From contig JADGKB010000057.1 of assembly GCA_027604185.1 (NCBI GenBank), forward strand, positions 28,600 through 92,599: 64,000 nt of DNA. The letters are read 5' to 3'. Positions within the stretch are counted from its first letter, which is position 1; every line of letters begins with the position of its first letter. Positions 23,784 to 34,324 of this stretch are shown piece after piece. Origin of the DNA: Boothiomyces macroporosus (Eukaryota > Chytridiomycota > Chytridiomycetes > Rhizophydiales > Terramycetaceae). The notes under the pieces are model-generated. The model was not told the DNA's origin, searched no databases, and saw nothing but the letters and a program-made list of their open reading frames with translations. Made by a program: the position numbers and the translations under genes.

Positions 23784-25100
23784 TTATTCTTCAGTAAGAA
23801 AGGAGGTAGTATCTGGCTTTATATGCTCTCCATTTTCATAAATGTCAAACACATCTGAAGAAGACATGGATATTGTATCGTGGTTGATTTTAGAATAGTC
23901 GTAGACTAGAAACTCTTCCTCGATTATCCTGTAAGCTCTTTCCTCTGGCGTTTCGTCATGATTACGATCTTGGAGCACTTTCTTTTTCCTTGGACGTGCT
24001 TTAAGAGGGACGTCTACTAACAAAAGCTCTTCCAGTTCGTGTGTGGGGTCATAATTGGCTTTTTTAGCCTAATGGTTAATAAAAAACTTACATCTGGTAC
24101 AAACAAAGGCTTGGATTTCTTTTGCTCTAGCAACGGCCAGTTTATATTCTTAAAGAATTTGTGCGCTTTGATAGAATCCAATCCCCCAACTTCTATTACC
24201 CCGATCCTTCTTTTTACATCTCTTTCAAGAAGCCGTAGAATGAAATCGCTGAATTCTGGTGTCAATTTTGATAATGGTTCTCTAGGAACGTCTTCGTGCA
24301 AGATTGCATTCTGTAATCCTTCGTTTGTTTTTGCTCTGAATGGGCGCTAGGGTTAGTATTGCTATACTTTGGAAGTTGCCATTTCAAATGTCATTACACC
24401 CAAACTCCACCAATCAATTGAGGCAAAATAGCCCTTCTTTCGCAATATTTCCGGAGCTAGAGATCAGCTAATTGTTACCCATGTAAGCCATACTACCGGC
24501 GACACCAGTAATTGGTTTGTCGTATTTGAACCGTAAAGCCATATTAAAGTCAGCCAAGTGGGCGTGTCCTTCGGAATCCAGCAACACTACGATCAAATAA
24601 TAACTACCGTTGGCAGGCTTTAAATCTCTATGAACAATGTTCTTTGAATGCAAATATGCCAGTCCGCAAGACAATTCCGCAACCAAATGCGCTATTTGCG
24701 CTTCAGAGAACGTTCCAATTCGCTCCAAATGGAAACTCAAATCCCCGCCAAGCATCAAATCTATCACCATAAACATATTCTCATCGTCCTGAAATGAATA
24801 GCGCATGTTGCAACAGAAATTGTTGTTGATTGCTTCCAGTAAATTTCTCTCTGCGATAATATTGTCGATAACTGAAGTTTGAAAGCACTTTTCCTTATTA
24901 ATATACTTGAGCGCATATATTTTCTTTGTTTTCTTGTGTTGAACTACTCGAACCTAGAATCAGAAAGCGGATACTTTTCCGAATGCACCCTTTCCAATTG
25001 AGCGCAAGAGGGTAAAATGAGAGAGCTCGACTGGATTAAGTGACTTTTTACCTTCCGCATTGTCGTCTATGACTGGCCCTTTGCAGCATGCGACTCCCAT
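23784..25100 (-). CDS. STK32/YANK-type protein kinase, copy B (intact)
   Basis: 395-aa Ser/Thr kinase. Start MGVACCKG suggests myristoylation plus Cys palmitoylation. Gly loop IGKGAFGKV, catalytic [11 protein letters not shown] in place of DFG as in animal STK32 kinases, and APE motif AYMAPEI. The C-terminal tail ([19 protein letters not shown] ... [10 protein letters not shown]) matches the YANK family. Introns 25031..25051, 24954..24974, 24587..24607, 24457..24478, 24347..24367, 24069..24091. Three lengths are multiples of three besides 25031, and two (25031, 24587) contain no in-frame stop. Tandem with the similar copy A. Confidence 0.9.
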
Positions 25101-25228
25101 TGCTCCAAAAAATTCAACTTTAAAGCGGCTCGCAGCATGGCTTTCAGGCTCCTTTTCATTGATCCACTCATCAAACGAGACTTGTAAACGCACTTCAAAT
25201 ATATTTATGAAACATTTCATTAAAAGGA

Positions 25229-26573
25229 TTATTGAACTTGTGAGGTCTTGTCTGGCTTTTCCTTTTCGACTGTTATGTGAACGCCCTTTTCGCACAAATC
25301 AACTACCTCGTCTGGTAGAACAGTTGGGGCATCCCTATTCACTTTAGACCAGTCGTAAACAGTGAAACTTTCCTCCATTATTCTCATTGCTTTTTCTTCT
25401 GGGGTTTCATTGGCAGGCGGTTGCGTCTTTTCGCCCTTCTTCTTTCTTGGCTTTGCTTTCAAAGGATTGTCTTCAAGCAACAGCTCTTCCAGTTCATGCG
25501 TAGCATCAAAATTCGCCTTTTTAGACTATGGTTAGCAATTATTACATCTGGGATGAATGGAGGTACCGCCTTCTTGGCTTCTACCGCAACCCAATCCAAT
25601 TTGGAGAAGAAGGGGTGTGCCTTAATTGCAGGGTAGCCTCCCATTTCTTTCACACCTAACCGCTTCTTGACATCTCTTTCCAAGAACTTTACAATCAGGT
25701 CAATGAGCTCTTGGCTTAATTTAGATAAAGGCTCTAAGGGTATTTCTTCGTGTAGAATAGCATTTGTGAGACCTTCATTGGTTTTTGCTCTGAAAGGACG
25801 CTATTATTAGGGCTCATTTACTTTGGACGTGCCCATTTCATAAACTATGATTCCCAAACTCCACCAATCAATTGAGGAAAAGTAGCCTTTCTTACTTAAA
25901 ATTTCAGGGGCTAGAGTTAGTTTAATCTCACCCATGTATGCCATACTACCAGCGATGGCGGTCAATGGCTTGTCTTCTCTGAACCTAACCGCGATATTGA
26001 AATCTGCCAAGTGGGCGTGGCCGTTTTCATCGAGCAATACTAGGTTAGCGAAGAGTACTATTGTCCGGCTTCAGATCTCTGTGTATAATATTTTTTGAAT
26101 GCAAGTACGATAGAGCACAAGACACTTCAGCCACTAGTATGGCAATGTGATCTTCTTTGAATGCTCCCATTCTGTCCAAATGAAATCTCAAATCTCCTCC
26201 CAACATTAAATCTAGCACCATAAACAAGTTTTCGTCATCTTGGAACGCATAACGCAGGTTGCTAGGGTTAGCGGAGGACTACCAAACAAAATTACTAAAT
26301 ATGGCTTCCAATAGTTTCCTTTCTTCAATAATATTATCTACAGCTGACATTTGCAGACATTTCTGCTTGTTGATATATTTGAGTGCGTATATATTCTTAT
26401 TTCCTTTGTGCTGTACTACTCACCTGGCGATTAGAAATTCTCCTACTTTTCCGAATGCTCCCTTTCCGACTGAGCGAAGTAAATTAAAATGCGACAACTC
26501 GACTGTTGTTACTATAACTTGTACCTTCTGCATTGTCGTCTATAGCAGGCCCTTTGCAACAAGCTATACCCAT
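25229..26573 (-). CDS. STK32/YANK-type protein kinase, copy A (possible lesion)
   Basis: Tandem paralogue of the downstream kinase gene: MGIACCKG start, Gly loop, HRDLKPDN, DFN, AYMAPEI and the same Lys-rich tail (LLLEDNPLKAKPRKKK). Introns 26503..26524, 26262..26282, 26040..26058, 25911..25931, 25801..25821, 25526..25545. The second junction is odd: after GKGAFGK a normal 23-nt intron (to AG just before GTGAGTAGTACAG) leaves the next exon out of frame. Relative to copy B two bases are missing there. Only a 36-nt intron ending at TACAG keeps the frame (394 aa) and drops about five beta-2 residues. Either unusual splicing, a frameshift allele, or a sequence error. It has an extra intron (26262) absent from copy B. 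Confidence 0.75.
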
Positions 26574-26738
26574 ATTTGTAGATTATTCCTGTTAGTGTGA
26601 ATTGATAGTGCAGTAAATATATAACACTTGTTCGCGCTATGAAATTGAAAAAAAGGCTGACGTTCGCCGTGGCTATATTGATTGTTGAAACAATGCGTTA
26701 ATTCGTGGATGCCAATCGATAAAAAGTTGAGATTTGTA

Positions 26739-27357
26739 ATGGGAATCCAAATCAGAACATACGAAGATGATCAGCAGCCTATCGAAGGTGATATGCACGA
26801 ATTGGATGTTTACGAGGTCCTGAGGGAAACAAGAAAGCTTTCAAAACCCGACTTTATTGATTTCTTTAAACTGCTGTTTTTAAAGATGAATGTCCAGTCG
26901 AAAGAAGCTGTAGCGGGTATATTGTAAGCAATTTCTAATCCAGGTGGATGAGTTTGGCTGCCAGTGAACAGCAAACCTTCGAAATGCCATATTTCGGCTC
27001 CAGGTGGAGCGAAAACTCTATAAGCCTCGCATTTGATAATGCTTTCGTTCCTCCTTTGCATGCTGTCGCTCCCAGACTAGAACTGCCAAGTCCGACGCGA
27101 AATCTCACAATGTCCAGTAACTCTCACTAATCACAGGATACAACACACACTTTTCTAGCAACTTTGCTGGTAGTTCGTCTATTCCTAGAGCTATTCAAAC
27201 CAGGCGGCTGTCAAGAAATACCGCGGCAGCAATGTCTGACGACATCTCTGTTACCCTGATTGACATGGTTTCATCAGTATTATCCTCAACAATCAGAAGA
27301 ATAGACAGGGGCAATGATGATGACGAGCAGCATCCTACATACGATAGTCCACTTTAA
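26739..27357 (+). CDS. Unknown family, tandem copy 1
   Basis: 192-aa protein of no recognised family starting MGIQIRTYEDD. It shares with the next gene a helical N-terminal domain (L..LSKPDFIDFFKLLFLKMNVQSKEAVAGIL) and the phrase SEQQTFEMPYFGSR. The remainder is Ser/Arg-rich, with a C-terminal hydrophobic/Arg segment (LIDMVSSVLSSTIRRID). Introns 26924..26943 and 27117..27136 (20 nt each); both frames agree with copy 2. The start ATG aligns with that of copy 2. MG at the N-terminus may be incidental. Confidence 0.75.
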
Positions 27358-27437
27358 TAAACTTAATATCTCGATATTATTACATTGTTTAGCTTTTGCT
27401 TGTTTGGAATATCCATGGCACATTTTTCCTTTTGCCA

Positions 27438-28115
27438 ATGGGAAGGGAAATATATGGCTTTGAGGATTGGTGCGATTCAGTAGAAGTTCAGGATCAGTCC
27501 GATATCCCTGAGCTAATAAACAAGCTCCGACAGCTGCCAGCAGATGATTTGCAACAGTATTTTGAATTATTATTTGGAAGAATGACTTCGGTGTCAAAAG
27601 AAGCTGTTACAGAGATATTGTAATTTGAAATTAATGCAGATGGACAGGACTTTCGCCTTCAGAACAGCAGACTTTTGATATGCCATTCTTTGGCCATCGA
27701 CCGAGCAGCCAATCAATTAACACTGCCCTTCAAAATGCGTTTAATCTAGGCCCACGTCGAGCAGGTACCTGAATCTTTATGAACAGTAACTCCTGTTGAG
27801 ACATCATCAACCGGAACAAGTACAAGAATGCATGAAACTAGCCCGACTAGTCCAAGTAGATCAGATAGAGCACTGGAAGAACAGTTTTTTGCAATTCTTA
27901 GAAATGCCATCATGCGGTCAGAACGATCTTCTCGTCCAATAACAGCAAGAGGCGGGAGAACAATTGAAGCTGCAGCCAGCAATCGCCTTGGTAACTCAAA
28001 TACCCAAACGGTTTCAGCTGGCGCATCAATATCAGTTGACAGGAGCGAAGGAAACCCACGCACTGCTAGTACGGGGACTTCAACTCGAACATTGCCTAAT
28101 CATGTCCCGGAATAG
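27438..28115 (+). CDS. Unknown family, tandem copy 2
   Basis: 211-aa paralogue of the preceding gene, 80 bp downstream. Starts MGREIYGFEDW; conserved block LRQLPADDLQQYFELLFGRM and SEQQTFDMPFFGHRPS. The C-terminal half is Ser/Thr/Arg-rich and differs from copy 1 except for a short helix (LEEQFFAILRNAIM). Introns 27620..27639 (20 nt, same position as in copy 1) and 27765..27786 (22 nt). No function can be assigned; the short conserved core looks like a helical protein-interaction domain. Ends 44 bp from the convergent ODAD2 stop. Confidence 0.75.
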
Positions 28116-28159
28116 TATATCAGTATTTGAAAACGCTTTATCAAACTTTATTAATAAAA

Positions 28160-31100
28160 TCAATTTAAATTGGCCTTCTCGCTGGCTAATGCCAATCTGA
28201 TGTTACTGCAAAATTACCTTCTAATATTTCCAATAGTTCCAGCGGCTGCCTCTTGGAGAGCAGCATCAGATGAGCCAACCATTCCCAACAGTAGTTGAAC
28301 AACGCCATGCTCGTGCATAGATATACAATTGTCAGCTAATATTAAGTATTATTTACGATCCATAGACAGTTGATGCAAAGCGCGTGCTGTTGATCTGTGT
28401 ACCTCTTCATCTGGAGACTTTAAATACTTTACTAATGGGGCAACAGCTGACGCTGCACCAAAGGCAACTCTGTTGTTACCCCAATGACAGCATCGAGCAA
28501 TTGCTTCTGCCAAATGTTTTCGCAGCTTATCGTTTCTAGTGTTTGTTAACTTTCCTAGCATAGGCACGACACCGTGATCAGTAATAACAGCCAAGTTTTC
28601 CTCTACAATTATTTCCAATTACCATCTTTGGCAATGTTGGCAATGGCAGCGCAAACACTAGCCAATACTTCTGGATGGTCAGATTTTAACAGGGATACGA
28701 TCAATTCTAAACCTCCCACGAACGAACGAACCATTTCGCCGGCATCTTTTGCGTGTTCAATACATGGAGAGATTGCCCAAGCAGCGGAGGCTTGCACTAA
28801 TTGATTTGATGATTTTAGCAAAGACCATAATAAACGGACACCATCCAGTCTATCAATGATAGCCATACTCTCACTATCTAATGCGGAGGCACCCACAGCT
28901 TTGGTAACATTAGCCAAAAGTGCCTGGTTGGTTCCAGTAAGTAAGTTGACCAAGTTGGTGATACCGCCACATTCTCTGATTCCTTGTCTTCCTTCAGCTA
29001 GCCATTAAGTATCACACCTACCTACTTGTGCACAAGCGCCAAGTGCACCGACTACATTTACCAGAACATCTTCAGGCTGATTTTCCATCAGTCCGACTAG
29101 TTTTTTAATTGTGCCAATCTTTGTAAATGCAAGCACATTGTCCACTACAGTTTAAAAATTGTTTACCATCTTTTGCGCATTTCCATACCGCACCAGTGGC
29201 AGCTACGAGCAAATCCTTATTTGATACCGAATCCAATAAAGCCACCAAAGGGGCGATGCCGTTGTATTGTCTAACTAGTACACAGGTTTCGTCATCTTCG
29301 GCACATTTGAAGATAGCGCTGGCACAGTGAGTTTGCAGCTCCTGGTTTTGACTAGACAGGTTTTCAACCAAGAATCTCACCATTCCTGAAGTGCGGATAG
29401 CAATTCTATAGCTCTCTTCAGATGCGCATTCCTGCAAGATTCCTACAACTGGAATAAGAAGAGCTTCATTCGTCGAATGCAAAAGGTTAGCTAGCAATGG
29501 TATTGCTCCAGCTTGTTGAATAGATTCTTTGTTTTTCGCTGAATTAGAAACAATACTTACAACTCTTGCTGCAAGTTTCCAGCGCCAATGCCCCAGATTT
29601 TGCAACATTTTCTTCTGGAGACCCCAATTTCGCCCTCAATAATTTTACTAGTCTACGAATACCACCATATCGTCGCACTGCTCTTCTATTTCTTGCGTTT
29701 TTAGCACAATGTGCAATTGTTTCGGCTGCAAGGCACTTTAAACTTTCATCGCTATCTTTGAGTAATTCCACTAAAGGCTGCATCCCGTCCAAGTCGGCAA
29801 TGGCCGATCTAATTGATACATTTTGTGAAGTATCTTTTAAAATCTGAAGTGCCCCAATTCTGCATTTGGCATTATCGGTATCAAGCAAATTTACAATCGT
29901 TTCTAAACCGCCAACATCTCTGATTGCCAGCTGGTTGAATTCATTCGTAAGATCAAAATCTCTAAGCGAACAAATTGCGATAATAGTTGCAGTCTGGTTA
30001 CCAGAACGCAAGTATTTGACAAGTTTCTGGATTTGATAATACTCATTTGGTAATTCTGAGCTATCCTGGCGTTTTTCTTGCTGCTCTTCTTCAGAATAAT
30101 CATCAGAATCACTAAGTTCAAAATCCTCATCGTTAAAGCTGTAGGATTTCACCATTCTTCTTTTTCCATCTTTGTTTGAAGACTCTGAGCGGCTTTTCTT
30201 TTCAGGGGATCGAGCCTTACGAGCACTACTTGTTTCTCCAGACAGCCCTAAATCTCTCCATTTCAACGAAGGCTCGATAGCATGGGTTGCTTTACCGTGG
30301 GCTTTTGGCTTCTTTTTAGGGTTGACCCTCTTTTGTCCTACATCTTTCTCTGTCCTTCGGTTATGAATTTCTTCTCTTTCCTTTTGTTCCACCATGTTGT
30401 TCTTGTTAGTAAACACTTACCTCTGATACTTGGTCAATTTGCTCAGCTGCAATTGCTGTACCATTTTGCTCCGTTTTCCCCAGAGCTTTGTTGAAAACGT
30501 ATCCTTGAGAATCGATATGAGAAGCAAAATGCGGTGAAGTTGCCCTTAACAACTCTACCATTGTTGGATAGGTACTTGAAACTGCATCATAATCCAACTG
30601 TTCGTTTCCTTTTAGTTAATTTCTCGTCACCTAGATTGTCTGCTGCATAGCCCTTGTTAATGAAATAGCCCTTCTTGCTAGCAGTTACGATAAACTCATC
30701 TTTATCATGACACTGAACATGCAAGTATGATATTTCACCGTAAATTTGTCTCCAAGGTGGAGATTTGTATCCATTATTGAATGTATAATCTTTGTTAGAA
30801 TTGATAAACCTAGCTCCCAGTTGATACTAATTAGAGCATGATTTTGTTCTCTGCCACAAAATGTTTTCAGCATATCCAATTCTTCAGTGACTTTATTGAT
30901 ATCTAGCGAGTTTGCTCTAATGTTATCAAAATTTACTTTGTGACACCTTTGACAGCTGTTGACATGAGTTGCAAATCAAATGAATTGATGACAAGCAGTA
31001 GTTTGTATAATTTTGAATATTGTTCTTTCTTTCGAGGATCTGTTTCATTATTAAAAGCATCGAAAGCCTCTACCAATGCTTTACCAGATTCACCAGATAC

Positions 31101-31630
31101 CCCAAAGATATTGGTGAAAGGATCGCGACATACTTGCTTTAATAAATGTTTACCTTGGATTATTTCTTGTAATTCAGTCAGCTTTTGTTCGTTTGCCACC
31201 TGCAAGAACTTTTGCAAGAGGTCGAATGAAGCTACTTTTGCCCTGTACATTGGCACCTCTGCATTTGCAATTTGTTCCAAGAAGAAAATTGGCTGGCCGT
31301 CAAACCTTTGTGCTGTTGATGCTACTGATGCTTTATGTGATCTACATTATTACCAAAGTACTTTGAAGCTTCCTTAATCACCCAAGTCCCAGATCCTGCT
31401 GGAAATGAAGATGGAACTACTCTACTAGTCCATACCAATGGCATTCTGAATTCTGCTTTTGCTTCGGTTGGGTAATTTTGACAAAGTTGGTCAATCATAT
31501 TTATTATATCGTAAAGTAATTCCTGATTCACAATTGATGTTTGAAGATGTGGTAATCCATCCTTGGTTAGTGCCGGCTGTGCTGCTACTCCATCCGCCCA
31601 TTCAAATCTAGATGAAAGACTGGCACCCAT
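28160..31630 (-). CDS. ODAD2: Outer dynein arm docking protein ODAD2 (ARMC4)
   Basis: 1078-aa armadillo-repeat protein that, in animals, docks outer dynein arms on axonemal doublets. The first ~480 residues match the ARMC4 N-terminus ([26 protein letters not shown]), then [15 protein letters not shown] and some ten ARM repeats (e.g. [21 protein letters not shown]-type [34 protein letters not shown]), ending [16 protein letters not shown]. Introns 31331..31353, 30917..30936, 30790..30809, 30609..30630, 30402..30420, 29539..29560, 29145..29166, 28998..29021, 28603..28622, 28336..28356, 28197..28217. The spliced total is exactly 1079 codons. The last intron recovers the conserved RRLALA tail. 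Confidence 0.95.
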
Positions 31631-31764
31631 ATTGATTCAAAGGAAATGTAGAAAATGACCTCAACAATATCGGAGATTTTTCAATCGTGCCTTTGTTTAA
31701 AGACAATGAGAATACTTCAGACCAATGAATCATAGTCATAACATATCAAATATATTCTAAGAAT

Positions 31765-32325
31765 CTAGATAGGTGCTTGATACGGCGACAGCGCGTTTAC
31801 TTGATCGATATTTAGACTTTGAGAAGGTTGCGAAACAAACAAATCATTTGGGAATATTTCTTTAATCTTGCAGACTATTCCTGGCGACTTTAGTAAATAT
31901 ACCCTCCAGAAACTATCAGGTTCACGTCCCGCTTCCAACAACACAAATTCAGGCAAGATATTTAGGTATCTGAATAGCTGTCCAATTCCTACAGTTTTCG
32001 ATTCAATAAGTTGAATAATTTTTCCATCAGTGATTGTAATGGTGGATTCAGCTACGCACAAGGTTCGCCCTTGACAGTTCAAATTAACAACACGATCATA
32101 AACCAAATTAGTCTGATTCAACTTTTCATTTTTGATGATTCCAACAGTCACTTTGGAGTTGAAGTATGAGCTAAGAATTCGCTGGAGGTTCCCGTTTGCG
32201 GTGAGACAAATTCGTTCTAGCGGTGAATAATCACCGGATAATATAGTATTTGTTTCCGTAAGAGCCATGATATCACCCAAATGGGCAGGGACAACCGGCT
32301 TACTTTCTTTTCCATCCTCCAACAT
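31765..32325 (-). CDS. Conserved fungal protein with UbiC/DUF98-like pattern
   Basis: 186-aa intronless protein. The core LTANGNLQRILSSYFNSKVTVGII ... LCVAESTITI ... VGIGQLFRYLNILPEFVLLEAG ... FWRVYLL..PGIVCKIKEIFP has the order and spacing of the chorismate-lyase-like (UbiC/DUF98) fold, in which a substrate Arg and Glu flank a closed beta barrel. This is pattern resemblance, not a firm assignment, and no catalytic activity is claimed. The start codon is 20 bp from the divergent METTL18 start. Confidence 0.65.
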   Translation of the reverse strand: MLEDGKESKPVVPAHLGDIMALTETNTILSGDYSPLERICLTANGNLQRILSSYFNSKVTVGIIKNEKLNQTNLVYDRVVNLNCQGRTLCVAESTITITDGKIIQLIESKTVGIGQLFRYLNILPEFVLLEAGREPDSFWRVYLLKSPGIVCKIKEIFPNDLFVSQPSQSLNIDQVNALSPYQAPI

Positions 32326-32345
32326 TTTTTATTTTTTTTGAAAGA

Positions 32346-33228
32346 ATGTTTGCATTCGACTTTGGGGAACAGCCAGAATCAAACAAGCAAGAAGCGGTTA
32401 AACGGGAGGTAGCGCCAGGATTCAAAGTTGAATTCACCAGGGAGCAACTAGAGGAGAAAGTTCAACTGGTTGCGCAAGTTGTTGCTTCAAAGAAATCTCA
32501 ATTGTATAGGAGGTGTGTTACGGATGTGAATTTTCAAATAGCACAGAATGAAGAGATGGACGGAATATTGGCCAAATCCATTCAACAAAGCTCAGATTTA
32601 ATTACGGGCGAATACGAAGGGGGAATAAAAACTTGGGAATGTTCCATTGATTTATTAGAGTACTTGGAAAACAATACTGATATTGTGAATGGTAAAAAAG
32701 TAATAGAATTGGGATGCGGCTCAGCATTGCCTGGAATTTTTTGTTTAGAGGCTGGAGCAAAGTTTGTTTCTTTCCAGGATTACAACGAAAGTGTCATTCG
32801 TTTAGTTACAGCTCCAAATGTAGTTTTGAATACCACTCATGTCCAAACAGAATTTGATGCATATGGGTGCTTTGAACATGAAATGACCATGAATTCTCCT
32901 GCACTCAATATGGTAGATTTTTATGCTGGCGACTGGGCAAATTTGCTGTTCATTGAACAGAAATATGATGTTATTCTGACTTCAGAAACGATATATGAAG
33001 CAGAAAGCATCCCTAGTTTGCTGGAACTCATCAAAAAGCTTCTAGCGCCAAACGGAGCTGCGTAATCATTCGTTAACCTGTAGATATGTCGCCGCTAAAC
33101 ACAATTACTTTGGCTGCTCTGGTTCTATAGCAATTTTCAAACAGGCATGCACTGACTTTCATTTAGAAACAGTCTTTATCCATTCTGATGGAGTAAGGCG
33201 TGAAATCATTAAACTGACTTTACAATAA
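32346..33228 (+). CDS. HPM1: Histidine protein methyltransferase METTL18/Hpm1
   Basis: 286-aa seven-beta-strand methyltransferase. Family signature LITGEYEGGIKTWECSIDLLEYL at ~residue 80-102, SAM-binding motif VIELGCGSALPGI, and the post-motif ILTSETIYEAESIPSLL. In yeast and human the homologue methylates a His of ribosomal protein uL3. One intron, 33062..33083 (22 nt), near the C-terminus restores YVAAKHNYFGCSGSI. Divergent from the UbiC-like gene with only 20 bp between start codons. Confidence 0.93.
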
Positions 33229-33249
33229 ATTAATACACCTCCAATCTAT

Positions 33250-33721
33250 TTATTGAAACCCAGGTAGTGCACGAATATATTTTTGAAGATTTGACCTAAA
33301 TAAATCGTTGTTGAAAGGAGTGTCGAAAGGAATCATTGCATTTTTAGAGACATATTCAACATAAATACTACCATAGATATGGTTCAATATCGCTCTTCCG
33401 TTTTCATTAGCAGGATCTGTTTGAAGTACAAATTTCAGACTGTTGGCTGTTTCCAGGTAATGAAGTTTATACTGGTTCGTCCTGAACGATAGGAAAGGCT
33501 CCCTGTATTAAGAATGATTACCCTCGCTTATCCGGTGAGAGTTTTGAAATTATATTGCGGAGGGAAAACACAACACCGTAAACCAGCTTTGCGTCTTCCT
33601 GTAATTGTTTATCGTTTAAATCGCCGTACAAAGATCCGCCTGGCACATCCTTTGCGTTCCATTTACAGTAAAAGACTATGTTGCAGTGTCTGTCGAATAT
33701 GTGCAAGGAGTGGATTGTCAT
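33250..33721 (-). CDS. BET5: TRAPP complex subunit Bet5/TRAPPC1
   Basis: 150-aa longin/sybindin-fold subunit of the TRAPP Rab GEF that works in ER-to-Golgi and Golgi traffic. Starts MTIHSLHIFDRHCNIVFY, continues LVYGVVFSLRNIISKLSP, then after a 19-nt intron (33503..33521) EPFLSFRTNQYKLHYLETANSLKFVLQTD and NHIYGSIYVEYVSKN. Length equals the family norm. Convergent with HPM1, 21 bp between stops. Confidence 0.93.
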
Positions 33722-34120
33722 TCAATCTCCAAAAAAATACTTTCCGCGTTACGGGCACGATACCTCATACTAGGTTAATCTTTTTTAAATTCAATGATTA
33801 TTAAAGTCAAGAGAGGCGGTCATTATCTGTTGAAGCGAAGGGTAATCCTGAGTTGTTTGTGCACCATCTCTTGATTGCGTTATTTAGCAAACTATAATTG
33901 GAATTGCGAAAGAGCTTCCAATAGATTTAAATTCCATCTTGTATAGTTGGATGTTATATCTGTGTTAAATATCCATTGAAATAATAAACTGAACGATTCA
34001 ATATCCAAAGATATTGTATTTCTAGAACGATTCTAATCGACAGTTTTCATCTGGTAGAAGCACTCAGGCTGTATGACACCACCTAAATGTTCAATCTGAT
34101 TTAACCAAGAGCTCTAAAAA
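33722..34120. other. 399-bp intergenic region, nothing recognised
   Basis: AT-rich spacer between the BET5 start and a short plus-strand ORF. No conserved coding segment, tRNA-like fold or repeat was recognised by eye. Confidence 0.4.
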
Positions 34121-34288
34121 ATGAAGGGATTTACATTGAAATACTTGCTCAAAGTATCAGGTAAGCATATTCATCATATGGCAGCACTTTTCTTAAAGTT
34201 TATGGGTGGCATGTCATCCCACAAAAAAGGACACGCAAAGGGAAAGAAATTCGCCGAGAGTCAAAGACTAAAAATCAAGTACAGATAG
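34121..34288 (+). CDS. Very small basic ORF (55 aa, or 47 aa if spliced)
   Basis: ATG at 34121 opens 55 codons: MKGFTLKYLLKVSGK, a short hydrophobic stretch AALFLKFMGGM, then a strongly basic tail (SSHKKGHAKGKKFAESQRLKIKYR). A possible 24-nt intron with GTAAGC donor and GGCAG acceptor starting at 34161 would give 47 aa and keep the frame. The amphipathic/basic character would suit a small mitochondrial or ribosome-associated protein, but no family is recognised. It sits alone in a spacer, which modestly favours a real gene. Confidence 0.35.
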   Translation: MKGFTLKYLLKVSGKHIHHMAALFLKFMGGMSSHKKGHAKGKKFAESQRLKIKYR

Positions 34289-34324
34289 CGAGTACTACTC
34301 GGTAAATATAATCAAATTCTTTTA

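Noticed and set aside
23786..26573. One single fused double kinase
   Set aside because: Each copy has its own MGxACCKG start, tail and stop, so they are two genes.
28998..29021. 20-nt and 28-nt alternatives for the ODAD2 intron with tandem GTAG donors
   Set aside because: They introduce a stop or shift the frame; only the 24-nt choice preserves the ARM-repeat spacing.
31325..31353. 29-nt version of the first ODAD2 intron
   Set aside because: It also keeps the frame, but the 23-nt version fits the length class of all other introns; RNA data would decide.
33514..33804. Plus-strand ORF of 96 codons
   Set aside because: It is antisense to the convincing BET5 exon.
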